DNA of 18,199 nucleotides from Phycisphaerales bacterium. GTDB taxonomy: Bacteria > Pseudomonadota > Gammaproteobacteria > Competibacterales > Competibacteraceae. This document shows, piece by piece, positions 1 through 9,900 of this stretch (within the stretch, counting starts at the first letter, position 1; every line of letters begins with the position of its first letter). The DNA is taken from NCBI GenBank assembly GCA_014879435.1, contig JACSSB010000187.1, positions 1 through 18,199 of the forward strand, given 5' to 3'. The position numbers and the translations under genes were made by a program. The notes below the pieces were generated by a model. It was not told where the DNA came from. It saw only the letters and a list, made by a program, of their open reading frames with translations, and searched no databases.

Positions 1-813
1 AGCCTAGCGGCGATCCGTAAGATCACCGAGGCTGGGGTAAAATTTCGGTCACCGATCAATGGCAGCATGGTATTTCTGGGGCCGGAAGAATCCATGGCGG
101 TACAGCGGGCGCTCGGTGCGGACATCGTCATGATCTTTGACGAATGCACCCCCTACCCGGCCACTGAAGACGAAGCGCGGCGGTCGATGGAACTCTCGCT
201 ACGTTGGGCGCGACGCAGCAAAATTGCCCACGGCGACAATCCCGCCGCACTGTTTGGGATCGTGCAAGGTGGCGTATATCCTCAACTGCGCCAGATTTCC
301 GCCGTAGGTTTGAGCGACATCGGCTTCGACGGTTATGCCATCGGCGGGCTGTCGGTCGGCGAACCTCCAGCGGAACGGCTGGCAACGCTTGACTGTACCG
401 TGCCGCTGTTACCAGAAATCGCCCCGCGCTATCTGATGGGCGTTGGTAAACCGGAAGATATGGTTGAGGCGGTGTGCCGCGGTGTGGATCTGTTCGATTG
501 CGTGATGCCGACCCGTAATGCACGCAACGGTCATCTGTTCACCCACCACGGCGATATTCGCATCCGCAACAGCCGACATCGGACCGATACCCAGCCGCTG
601 GACGAGAGTTGTGGCTGCTACACCTGCCAGCATTACAGCCGCGCCTATCTCCACCATCTGGACCGGTGCAATGAGATTCTCGGCGCCCGGCTCAATACCA
701 TTCATAACCTGTACTACTACCTGGATCTGATGCGTGAACTGCGAGCAGCCATCGCTGAGCATCGGCTGGCACAATTCGTAAAGACCTTTTATGAGAGACG
801 TAGCCTGAAGTGA
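1..813 (+). CDS. tgt: tRNA-guanine(34) transglycosylase Tgt, 3' part (5' end outside window)
   Basis: Tgt swaps guanine 34 for preQ1 in the anticodon of tRNAs for Asp, Asn, His and Tyr, a step in queuosine synthesis. The frame is open from base 1, so about 270 residues are present of a family length near 375. Roughly the first 100 residues, including the general-base DSGGFQ region, lie before the window. Seen here are DECTPYPA, the GIVQGG and YAIGGLSVGEP segments, and the FDCVMPTRNARNGHLF block whose Asp (codon 496-498) is the family nucleophile. Zinc ligands CxCxxC (codons at 610, 616, 625) and His (703) are intact. The C-terminus ends naturally after the YERRS segment. The usual gammaproteobacterial neighbours yajC-secD-secF do not follow; an MT-A70 methyltransferase does. 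Confidence 0.97.
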   Translation, partial: SLAAIRKITEAGVKFRSPINGSMVFLGPEESMAVQRALGADIVMIFDECTPYPATEDEARRSMELSLRWARRSKIAHGDNPAALFGIVQGGVYPQLRQISAVGLSDIGFDGYAIGGLSVGEPPAERLATLDCTVPLLPEIAPRYLMGVGKPEDMVEAVCRGVDLFDCVMPTRNARNGHLFTHHGDIRIRNSRHRTDTQPLDESCGCYTCQHYSRAYLHHLDRCNEILGARLNTIHNLYYYLDLMRELRAAIAEHRLAQFVKTFYERRSLK

Positions 814-822
814 GCTGACTCG

Positions 823-1530
823 TTGGACATAACGCAAAAAGCTACCGACAGCACCTCAACCACAGCGGCTGAGGATCTCAGCGCTAAGGTTGCCGGAACC
901 TATGCAACGCTCCTGGCCGACCCACCTTGGCGTTTCCAGAATCGTACCGGCAAGATGGCGCCCGAGCATCAACGGCTACTTCGCTACCCGACGATGACTC
1001 TGGAAGAAATTTGTACGCTCCCGGTAAAACCTCTTCTCGCTCCCAATGCCCATCTCTACCTCTGGGTTCCTAATGCGCTGCTGGCGGAGGGCTTGGAAGT
1101 GATGCGGCGTTGGGGATTCACCTACAAATCCAATCTGGTGTGGTACAAGGTGCGCAAGGATGGCGGCCCCGACGGCCGGGGGGTCGGTTTTTATTTCCGT
1201 AATGTCACCGAGCTAGTCCTATTCGGCGTGCGCGGTCACCTGCGTACCCTGCAACCCGGCCGCACCCAAACCAATGTGCTGATTGCGCAAAAACGCGAAC
1301 ATTCTCGCAAGCCTGATCAAATTTACCCCCTCATCGAATCCTGCTCACCCGGTCCCTATCTGGAACTGTTTGCTCGCTTCTGTCGGCCGGGTTGGGATCA
1401 ATGGGGCAACGAGGATGTCGAGGTCAACTCGCTAAATGGCATCGCGCTCCGCAAAGGGCATGTGGACTCACAGGCGGACCCACAAAGCCTTTTGCTCGAA
1501 GTCCCACGCCAATACCGCGAGCCTGTCTGA
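823..1530 (+). CDS. MT-A70 family adenine-N6 methyltransferase
   Basis: This is a predicted S-adenosylmethionine-dependent N6-adenine methyltransferase of the MT-A70 (METTL3/Ime4-like) family, 235 residues. The catalytic DPPW motif is at residues 33-36. It is followed by WVPNALL, the KSNLVWYK strand and the family's C-terminal block EHSRKPDQIYPLIE...PGPYLELFAR, ending with GWDQWGNE. No ATG precedes DPPW, so a TTG at 823 is the likely start. An AAGTGAG sequence overlapping the tgt stop could act as its ribosome binding site. The gene lies in the same frame as tgt, 9 bases after its TGA, which suggests translational coupling. Residues past about 200 look like a divergent tail. No restriction enzyme is adjacent, so it is an orphan enzyme. 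DNA is the usual target of bacterial members; an RNA target cannot be excluded. Confidence 0.9.
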   Translation: MDITQKATDSTSTTAAEDLSAKVAGTYATLLADPPWRFQNRTGKMAPEHQRLLRYPTMTLEEICTLPVKPLLAPNAHLYLWVPNALLAEGLEVMRRWGFTYKSNLVWYKVRKDGGPDGRGVGFYFRNVTELVLFGVRGHLRTLQPGRTQTNVLIAQKREHSRKPDQIYPLIESCSPGPYLELFARFCRPGWDQWGNEDVEVNSLNGIALRKGHVDSQADPQSLLLEVPRQYREPV

Positions 1531-1542
1531 AACAGCGGCAAG

Positions 1543-1572
1543 AAAAAAGGGGATTGCGTCCCCGCAATCCCC
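1543..1572 (-). terminator. Rho-independent terminator of the minus-strand oxidoreductase operon
   Basis: A perfect 10-bp stem (1549-1558 paired with 1563-1572, GGGGATTGCG on plus) has a 4-base loop. On the minus strand it is followed by six T (plus A at 1543-1548). It lies about 54 bases past the stop of the DHOD-like gene. On plus there is no T-run, so it should not act as an intrinsic terminator for tgt/MT-A70. Confidence 0.88.
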
Positions 1573-1625
1573 GCAAGACCTCCAAGCGATGAATAGAGGT
1601 CAATCAGCTCATCGGCGCCTTTCCT

Positions 1626-2627
1626 TTACAGATAGTCGCCCTTGTAGCTTTCCAGCGTCTTGATGTAGTTGGCGCGCTCGAAAGCGGTCGGATCGGCAAC
1701 ATTGCGCTGACTCATCGAGCCTTTCAACTGATGCACTGAGTCGTAGTGATTGAGTTCCATCCAGGTCTGTAAACCGTCGCGCAAGGTGGTCAGATAATCG
1801 ACACCATTTTTCAGTAACGCCGAAGTGGTCATTACCACATCCGCGCCCGCCATCAGATACTTCACCACCTCTATCGGTGTATGCACACCTCGGGTCGCGC
1901 CCAAGGAAGACTGTAGCTTGCCGTAGAGCACCGCAATCCACAGTAATGGCAGACGAATTTCATCCGGCGTACTCAGATGCAGATCGGGAATCACCTCCAA
2001 CTTGCTCAGATCAAAATCGGGCTGATAAAAACGGTTGAATAACACCAAGGCATCGGCACCCGCATCGTCCAGCGATTTGGCCATCGAGCCGATAGCACTG
2101 AAAAACGGATTCAGCTTCACCGCCACCGGTATCGTCACCGCCGCTTTCACCGCCTTGACGATCTCGATGTAACGGTCCTCAACCTCGCGACCACTGGTGG
2201 TCAGATCGGCCGGAATGTAATAGACGTTCAGCTCGATACCCTTGGCGCCCGCCTGCTGCATCAACTGCGCGTATTCGATCCAGCCGGTGTTGGTGATGCC
2301 ATTTAGACTCCCCATAATGGGAATATCCACCGCCTCGGAGGCTCGCCGCAAAAGGTCCAGATAACTGTCCGGGCCGACGGTGTAATCGTCCATTTCTGGA
2401 AAATAGTTCAGTGACTCGGCGAAGCTTTCGGTATGCGCCGTCATCAAATATTCCAGCGCGGCACTCTCATGCTTTAGCTGTTCCTCGAACAGCGAGAACA
2501 TGATCACGGCCGATGCGCCAGCATCCTCCATACGCTTGATGTTGGCCACAGTTCCCGCCAGCGGTGAGGCTGACGCCACGATGGGATGTTTCAGCTCCAT
2601 CCCCATGTAAGTGGTTCGTAAATCCAT
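1626..2627 (-). CDS. Dihydroorotate dehydrogenase-like FMN-barrel protein of a nifJ operon
   Basis: This 333-residue protein has the TIM-barrel fold of dihydroorotate dehydrogenases: an N-terminal PIVASASPLAGT, GSLNG near 107-110, VAVKLNP with Lys171, and a C-terminal VVKYLMAGADVV phosphate-binding region. At the place of the catalytic NxSCPN loop it reads NVYYIPA (134-140), so the Cys or Ser base of true PyrD enzymes is absent. It therefore belongs to the DHOD-like group often found beside pyruvate:ferredoxin oxidoreductase, whose reaction is not known to me. The start ATG follows a good AAGGAA site. It is the last gene of the three-gene minus-strand set, 101 bases after nifJ and before a strong terminator. 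A role in redox or pyrimidine metabolism linked to NifJ is inference. It should not be labelled pyrD without experiment. Confidence 0.88.
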   Translation of the reverse strand: MDLRTTYMGMELKHPIVASASPLAGTVANIKRMEDAGASAVIMFSLFEEQLKHESAALEYLMTAHTESFAESLNYFPEMDDYTVGPDSYLDLLRRASEAVDIPIMGSLNGITNTGWIEYAQLMQQAGAKGIELNVYYIPADLTTSGREVEDRYIEIVKAVKAAVTIPVAVKLNPFFSAIGSMAKSLDDAGADALVLFNRFYQPDFDLSKLEVIPDLHLSTPDEIRLPLLWIAVLYGKLQSSLGATRGVHTPIEVVKYLMAGADVVMTTSALLKNGVDYLTTLRDGLQTWMELNHYDSVHQLKGSMSQRNVADPTAFERANYIKTLESYKGDYL

Positions 2628-2663
2628 GATGATTCCTTATTGGGTGCGGGATGGGCGCAGCAC

Positions 2664-2699
2664 TTTTCGATCCTAGAAAGATGACGGAAGGATCGAAAA
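2664..2699 (-). other. Intercistronic hairpin between nifJ and the DHOD-like gene
   Basis: A perfect 11-bp stem (2664-2674 with 2689-2699) carries a 14-base loop. The minus strand has no T-run after it, so it is not a typical terminator. It may protect or process the mRNA between the two genes. Confidence 0.6.
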
Positions 2700-2728
2700 A
2701 TTGCCGCGCACCGTGGGTGTACGCCTTA

Positions 2729-6313
<3,585 letters not shown>

Positions 6314-6378
6314 GGCGCTTCTCTAGTTTTTTAGCCCGCTCTTGGTGGCAACGGGCAGTGATTCGGGAAACGATTCGC

Positions 6379-6406
6379 CTTCCTTATCCCGCATGAGATA
6401 AGGAAG
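6379..6406 (-). other. Intercistronic hairpin between the GltD-like gene and nifJ
   Basis: A perfect 10-bp stem (6379-6388 with 6397-6406; CTTCCTTATC and its complement) has an 8-base loop and no following T-run on minus. It is a likely mRNA stability or processing element inside the operon rather than a terminator. Confidence 0.6.
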
Positions 6407-6429
6407 ACTTTATTGGGTTTTTATCGGAC

Positions 6430-8073
6430 TCAACTCACCGGATCTGACGGTTCTGGGATCATCTCGATGGCGTGGCAGGGGCATTGCTCGAAGCACACCG
6501 CGCAACCCGTGCAAAGATCGTAGTCGTAGCGGTAGCGATTGCCCGGCCCTAACTTGATAACCGCATCCTCAGGACAAGCGCCGTAGCAGCCGTCGCATTC
6601 GTAGCAGTTGCCGCAGGATAAACAGCGCTTGGCTTCGTACAGTGCTTCCTTTTCATTGAAGCCACCGACCACTTCCTCAAAGCTGCTGACCCGTTTTTTT
6701 ATTTCCAGATGGCCTTGCGGGCGCTGAGCGGCATCGGTGTAGTACCAAACATGCAGCTTGTCAAAGGTCGCCAAAGGATGCTTGGGGGACTGGGTGTAAG
6801 TATTGCCGTGCAACCAAGCGTCGATGTTCCGGGCTGCCTTCTTGCCATGGCCGACCCCGATGGTAACGGTGCGGTCGGAAGGCACCATGTCGCCACCAGC
6901 GAACAAACCTGGATAGCCGGTCATCATGGTTTCATCCACCGTCACCACCCCGTCGCCCTTAAATTCGACGCCGGGCATCTTGTGCATGAAACTGGTGTCC
7001 ACATCCTGACCCAGCGCCATGATCAACGCATCCGCTTCCAGCGTCTCAAACTTGCCGGTCGGTTGCGGACGCCCTTTTTCATCGACCTCCATCACCTCGA
7101 CGGTGAATTTGGTCTCTTCGATATTTTTGATGGTACGCAGCCAGTGGATCTTGACGTCTTCGTCCAGCGCTTCAGTCGCCTCGAAGTCGTGCGCGGGCAT
7201 ATGCTCACGGTCGCGGCGATAGATGATCAGCGGCTCGTAACCCAAGCGCTTGGCAACGCGGGCGGCATCCATTGCGGTATTACCACCACCGTAAATCGCG
7301 ACCCGTCGCCCCAGTTTGGGGGCATTGCCGCTTTCCACATCTTTGAGGAAGCTGATGGCATCGAGCATCTTGCCCGCATCGCGTGAGGGAATATCGGTGC
7401 GCTTGCTTAGGTGCGCGCCTACGGCGATGAACATGGCGTCGAACTTACCCGCTTCTTTTTCCGCCATCAGATCATCGACCCGATGATTGAGGACGATCTT
7501 GACACCCATGTTCTCGATGCGCTTGATTTCGGCATCCAGCACATCGCGCGGCAGACGGTAGGAAGGAATACCGAAGTGCATCATGCCGCCAGCCATCGGA
7601 CCCGCTTCGTGAATTTCGACCTGATGGCCCAAGCGTGCCAGATGATAAGCAGCAGACAAGCCGCTGGGACCCGCACCGACCACGAGGACGCGCTTGCCAC
7701 TGGGTGGGGCGGTCACTTCAAACTGCCAGTTTTCCTGCAACGCCAGGTCGCCAAGAAAACGTTCGACCGCATGGATGCTTACCGAGCTATCCAGCCGTCC
7801 ACGATTGCAGGCATTTTCACAGGGGTGATAACACACCCGACCATGAATCGCCGGCATCGGATTGTTCTCGGTCAAGCTTTGCCACGCTTCCTTGAACCGG
7901 CCCGCCTGAGCATATGTCAGCCAAGCCTGGATATTCTCGCCTGCTGGGCAGGCGTTGTTGCAGGTCGGTAGCAAGTCCATGTAAACCGGCCGCTGGATGC
8001 GCTGTGGACCAACGTTGCGCTTTTCATGCGTCAAATCCAGCGGGCGCGTCATATTGATGGGCTTGTCAGTCAT
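6430..8073 (-). CDS. GltD-like NAD(P)H:ferredoxin-type flavoprotein with C-terminal 4Fe-4S ferredoxin domain
   Basis: The 547-residue protein is built like the small subunit of glutamate synthase plus a ferredoxin tail. The N-terminus has the cysteine set C38, C42, C81, C85 and C89 of the GltD-type Fe-S domain. FAD binding is shown by GAGPSG (133-138) and NAD(P) binding by GGGNTA (262-267). A second FAD segment reads GLFAGGD. The C-terminus carries C490/493/496/500 and C521/524/527/531, two ferredoxin-type 4Fe-4S sites, with extra C484 and C487 just before. No GltB large subunit is nearby, so glutamate synthesis is unlikely. As first gene of the operon before nifJ, it most likely passes electrons between reduced ferredoxin and NAD(P)+. 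NADP or NAD preference is not decided. The start follows a weak AGAGAAG site resembling that of nifJ. Confidence 0.9.
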   Translation of the reverse strand: MTDKPINMTRPLDLTHEKRNVGPQRIQRPVYMDLLPTCNNACPAGENIQAWLTYAQAGRFKEAWQSLTENNPMPAIHGRVCYHPCENACNRGRLDSSVSIHAVERFLGDLALQENWQFEVTAPPSGKRVLVVGAGPSGLSAAYHLARLGHQVEIHEAGPMAGGMMHFGIPSYRLPRDVLDAEIKRIENMGVKIVLNHRVDDLMAEKEAGKFDAMFIAVGAHLSKRTDIPSRDAGKMLDAISFLKDVESGNAPKLGRRVAIYGGGNTAMDAARVAKRLGYEPLIIYRRDREHMPAHDFEATEALDEDVKIHWLRTIKNIEETKFTVEVMEVDEKGRPQPTGKFETLEADALIMALGQDVDTSFMHKMPGVEFKGDGVVTVDETMMTGYPGLFAGGDMVPSDRTVTIGVGHGKKAARNIDAWLHGNTYTQSPKHPLATFDKLHVWYYTDAAQRPQGHLEIKKRVSSFEEVVGGFNEKEALYEAKRCLSCGNCYECDGCYGACPEDAVIKLGPGNRYRYDYDLCTGCAVCFEQCPCHAIEMIPEPSDPVS

Positions 8074-8107
8074 CGTGCTTCTCTTCTAGTGATCAACGGA
8101 TGATGTG

Positions 8108-8139
8108 AAAAGGCCCCCGACCCTAGGGACGGTGAGGCC
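8108..8139 (-). promoter_or_regulatory. Terminator-like leader hairpin before the GltD-like gene
   Basis: On minus, GGCC...GGCC arms (8112-8115, 8136-8139) enclose a second stem CCG/CGG and CC/GG around a CTAG loop. Four T follow (plus A at 8108-8111). It ends about 35 bases before the ATG of the GltD-like gene. This could be an attenuator or simply a leader structure. The stem is interrupted and the T-run short. Confidence 0.35.
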
Positions 8140-8350
8140 CAAATAGTTACAACCAGCACCGACCGTTGCGATCGTGATGACGGATGACGGTTTTTTTAGT
8201 CGTACAAGGTCGAGGCATTGTACAGGGCTGGCTGCCGCACGGGTCTACCGAGAGACTGAATCAAGCGGATCACCCGAACGTATGCTCGCTACTAAAGTTA
8301 GAACATTTTGCTGGAAAGTGAACAAAGACCTACTTTGAGAATTTTTCACC

Positions 8351-8375
8351 GTTCATGATCGACCATGATCTGAAC
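8351..8375 (+). promoter_or_regulatory. Putative operator: repeat element in the MDR gene leader
   Basis: Inverted arms GTTCA and TGAAC (8351-8355, 8371-8375) enclose two direct copies of CATGATC (8354-8360, 8364-8370) spaced by 3 bases. It lies just before the ribosome binding site AAGGAG (8387-8392), which is 6 bases from the ATG. The position would suit a regulator site; which protein binds is unknown. Confidence 0.35.
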
Positions 8376-8398
8376 TCATCCTTAATAAGGAGCAACCC

Positions 8399-9406
8399 AT
8401 GAAAGCGGTTATTCTCCCTCGGCTTGGTGGCCCCGAGCACTTGCGTATCGATGCGATCACCACGCCAGAGCCTGGTCCCGGCCAAGTTCGCGTGCGCCTG
8501 CATGCAGCAGCCCTCAATCGCCGCGATGTCTGGATTAGTCTTGGGCAGTATCCTGGCATCCGTCTACCGTGTATCACCGGCTCGGATGGAGCCGGTATGA
8601 TCGATGCACTCGGCCCCGGCGCTCCGGCGGAATTGCTGGATCAACCGGTGGTGATCTACCCCGCCTACGACTGGGGTGACAATCCTCGTTTCCCCAGCCC
8701 AACTTTCCGGGTGCTGGGTATGCCAGACCCTGGCACCTTCGCCGAATATCTTTGCGTTCCCGCCAACCAAGTGTTTAGCAAACCGGCACATCTGAGCTGG
8801 GAACAAGCCGCCGCCTTTCCCCTGGCAGGACTCACCGCTTGGCGAGCGCTGATGACCCAAGCTGAGACTCAATCCGGTGAAACCGTATTGATTACCGGCA
8901 TCGGTGGCGGTGTCGCGACCTTTGCGTTGAAATGGGCGGTGGCGCTAGGCGCACGGACTTTCGTCACCAGCGGCAACGATGACAAGCTGGAACAGGCGCG
9001 GCGCATGGGAGCGACCGGGGGGGTCAACTATCGTGAAGCCCATTGGGCTAAACAACTGGCTGAATTAACGGGTGGTGTGGATGTGATCATCGATGGCACC
9101 GGAGGTCCTACACTCCATGATTACTTCCTGTTGTTGAAATCAGCCGGTCGGCTGGTGGTGTATGGTGCAACGGCTGGCAATCCGCCACAGGGACTGGAGA
9201 TGGCCAAGCTATTCTTTCGGCAGCTGCGTATCATCGGCTCCACTATGGGTTCACCCGCTGAATTCGCCGCTATGCTGCATTTCGTAGAAGAACACCGTAT
9301 CGAACCGGTGATCGACCGGATTTTCCCGTTTACACAGGCGGTCGCCGCCCACCAACGGCTGTTGGCCAATGCACAGATGGGTAAGATTGTGCTGCAGTAT
9401 GAATAA
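8399..9406 (+). CDS. Zinc-independent quinone oxidoreductase-type MDR dehydrogenase
   Basis: The 335-residue protein belongs to the medium-chain dehydrogenase/reductase superfamily. The N-terminal GroES-like fold starts MKAVILPRLGGPEHL. The Rossmann segment has GIGGGVA (167-173), a variant of the quinone-reductase AxxGGVG motif, followed by ALGARTFVTSGNDDKLEQARRMGA typical of an NAD(P)H site. The catalytic zinc Cys of alcohol dehydrogenases is replaced (LNRRDVW), there is no GHE motif (GSDGAG instead), and the four structural-zinc cysteines are missing. It should therefore be a zinc-free NAD(P)H-dependent reductase of quinones or enones. The true substrate cannot be read from sequence. The start has a strong AAGGAG 6 bases upstream. 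It is a single gene, divergent from the nifJ operon and followed by non-coding DNA. Confidence 0.9.
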   Translation: MKAVILPRLGGPEHLRIDAITTPEPGPGQVRVRLHAAALNRRDVWISLGQYPGIRLPCITGSDGAGMIDALGPGAPAELLDQPVVIYPAYDWGDNPRFPSPTFRVLGMPDPGTFAEYLCVPANQVFSKPAHLSWEQAAAFPLAGLTAWRALMTQAETQSGETVLITGIGGGVATFALKWAVALGARTFVTSGNDDKLEQARRMGATGGVNYREAHWAKQLAELTGGVDVIIDGTGGPTLHDYFLLLKSAGRLVVYGATAGNPPQGLEMAKLFFRQLRIIGSTMGSPAEFAAMLHFVEEHRIEPVIDRIFPFTQAVAAHQRLLANAQMGKIVLQYE

Positions 9407-9490
9407 TGCCCATCACAACGCCGAAAAGCACTTCGCTCATGCCGAGGGTTTATTGTATAAGCTAATGATTTTTTAATATAAAAATATCTT

Positions 9491-9512
9491 AAAAAAACTT
9501 GACGCAGTGCAA
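9491..9512 (+). repeat. 22-base direct repeat, copy 1
   Basis: Seven A, then CTTGACGCAGTGCAA, identical to the copy at 9628-9649 (22 of 22). It contains the -35 element and reaches 8 bases into the spacer, more than a shared promoter would need. Confidence 0.9.
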
Positions 9513-9528
9513 TAATCGTCCCTATACT
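9499..9528 (+). promoter_or_regulatory. Sigma-70 promoter of small RNA unit 1
   Basis: TTGACG (9499-9504), an 18-base spacer and TATACT (9523-9528) form a strong promoter. The upstream 30 bases are almost all A and T, like an UP element. The predicted transcript start is near 9535. Confidence 0.75.
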
Positions 9529-9534
9529 GCAATG

Positions 9535-9616
9535 TAACATTCACGATGAATACGGTCTTAAATCCTCCTTTGGTGGTTCTTTAGCCGGGCCGGTCGATAC
9601 CTCCCGGTATTTTTTT
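9535..9616 (+). ncRNA. Candidate small RNA, unit 1 (about 82 nt)
   Basis: The predicted RNA has a 5' hairpin ATTCA-CGA-TGAAT (9539-9551). A 33-base linker (9552-9584) follows, holding TCCTTTGGTGGTT (9566-9578). Then comes an intrinsic terminator. The linker includes CCTCCTTT, complementary to a Shine-Dalgarno sequence, so base pairing near ribosome binding sites is plausible. A 12-codon frame (ATG at 9546) runs through it but has no ribosome binding site. The shared 13-mer falls in a different codon phase than in the sister unit, arguing against a peptide. I recognise no known RNA family. Start and function are predictions. Confidence 0.6.
9585..9616 (+). terminator. Intrinsic terminator of small RNA unit 1
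   Basis: CCGGG (9585-9589) pairs with CCCGG (9603-9607). An inner GGT/ACC stem closes a CGAT loop, and a T-run to 9616 follows. Confidence 0.7.
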
Positions 9617-9627
9617 ATTGCAATCGC

Positions 9628-9649
9628 AAAAAAACTTGACGCAGTGCAA
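9628..9649 (+). repeat. 22-base direct repeat, copy 2
   Basis: Identical to 9491-9512, starting 137 bases later and again placed at the -35 region of a small transcription unit. Confidence 0.9.
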
Positions 9650-9665
9650 CAAAACCTTCTAAGCT
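9636..9665 (+). promoter_or_regulatory. Promoter of small RNA unit 2
   Basis: TTGACG (9636-9641) and, after the same 18-base spacing as unit 1, TAAGCT (9660-9665). The -10 is weaker than in unit 1, so expression may be lower or need an activator. Confidence 0.5.
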
Positions 9666-9671
9666 ATAGGG

Positions 9672-9749
9672 GACATCGTGAGATGTCGTTCTTCTCCACA
9701 CTTTCCTTTGGTGGTTATTTGCCGGAGTCCGCAAACTCCGGCTTTTTTT
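9672..9749 (+). ncRNA. Candidate small RNA, unit 2 (about 78 nt)
   Basis: The predicted RNA opens with a 6-bp hairpin GACATC/GATGTC closed by a GTGA (GNRA) tetraloop (9672-9687). A 33-base linker (9688-9720) carries TCCTTTGGTGGTT (9704-9716), followed by a strong terminator. The architecture and linker length equal those of unit 1, and the motif starts 68 bases after the start of the -35 here against 67 there. The hairpin sequences differ but both fold, which points to conserved RNA structure. A frame from ATG at 9683 reads through the terminator stem and is unlikely to be a gene. I recognise no known family. Confidence 0.6.
9721..9749 (+). terminator. Intrinsic terminator of small RNA unit 2
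   Basis: An 8-bp perfect stem GCCGGAGT/ACTCCGGC (9721-9728, 9735-9742) with a 6-base loop is followed directly by seven T. Confidence 0.9.
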
Positions 9750-9900
9750 ATGGGCGTTCAAAATAAGCGCCCATGAAACTATCGTTCACCACCTGAGCGG
9801 GAACTTTCCCAGCATGGGAACTCTGATGGATGGATGAACCACGCAAGCGTCTTTCACCTCCCTGTGGATCTCATCCGTCCATCTCAAAGCCACCCCAATC

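Larger units (their letters stand above)
8074..8398. other. Divergent intergenic region between the nifJ operon and the MDR gene
   Basis: These 325 bases separate two divergent starts and should hold both promoters. I found no convincing sigma-70 pair for either direction. A TTGCTG/TACTTT pair 17 bases apart (8308-8336, plus) is weak. A leader hairpin on minus and a repeat element before the plus gene are listed separately. No open reading frame looks real. Confidence 0.5.
9407..9900. other. 494-base intergenic stretch with tandem small RNA units
   Basis: No reading frame here looks protein-coding. It holds an AT-rich segment (9460-9490), two tandem promoter-hairpin-terminator units (9491-9616 and 9628-9749), a 7-bp hairpin (9750-9756 with 9768-9774), and a short hairpin TTCCCA-GCA-TGGGAA (9806-9820) before msrQ. 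Confidence 0.7.

Noticed and set aside
6709..7971. Plus-strand frames of 225 and 186 codons
   Set aside because: Both are antisense to the GltD-like gene, whose motifs are intact across the region.
8162..8197. Plus-strand terminator-like ACCGT...ACGGT followed by seven T
   Set aside because: The stem is only 5 bp with a 20-base loop, and no plus-strand gene or promoter precedes it.
9546..9584. 12-codon peptide in small RNA unit 1
   Set aside because: No ribosome binding site, and the conserved 13-mer is in another codon phase in the sister unit.
9683..9768. Short peptide in small RNA unit 2
   Set aside because: The frame runs through the terminator stem and T-run and has no sister in unit 1.
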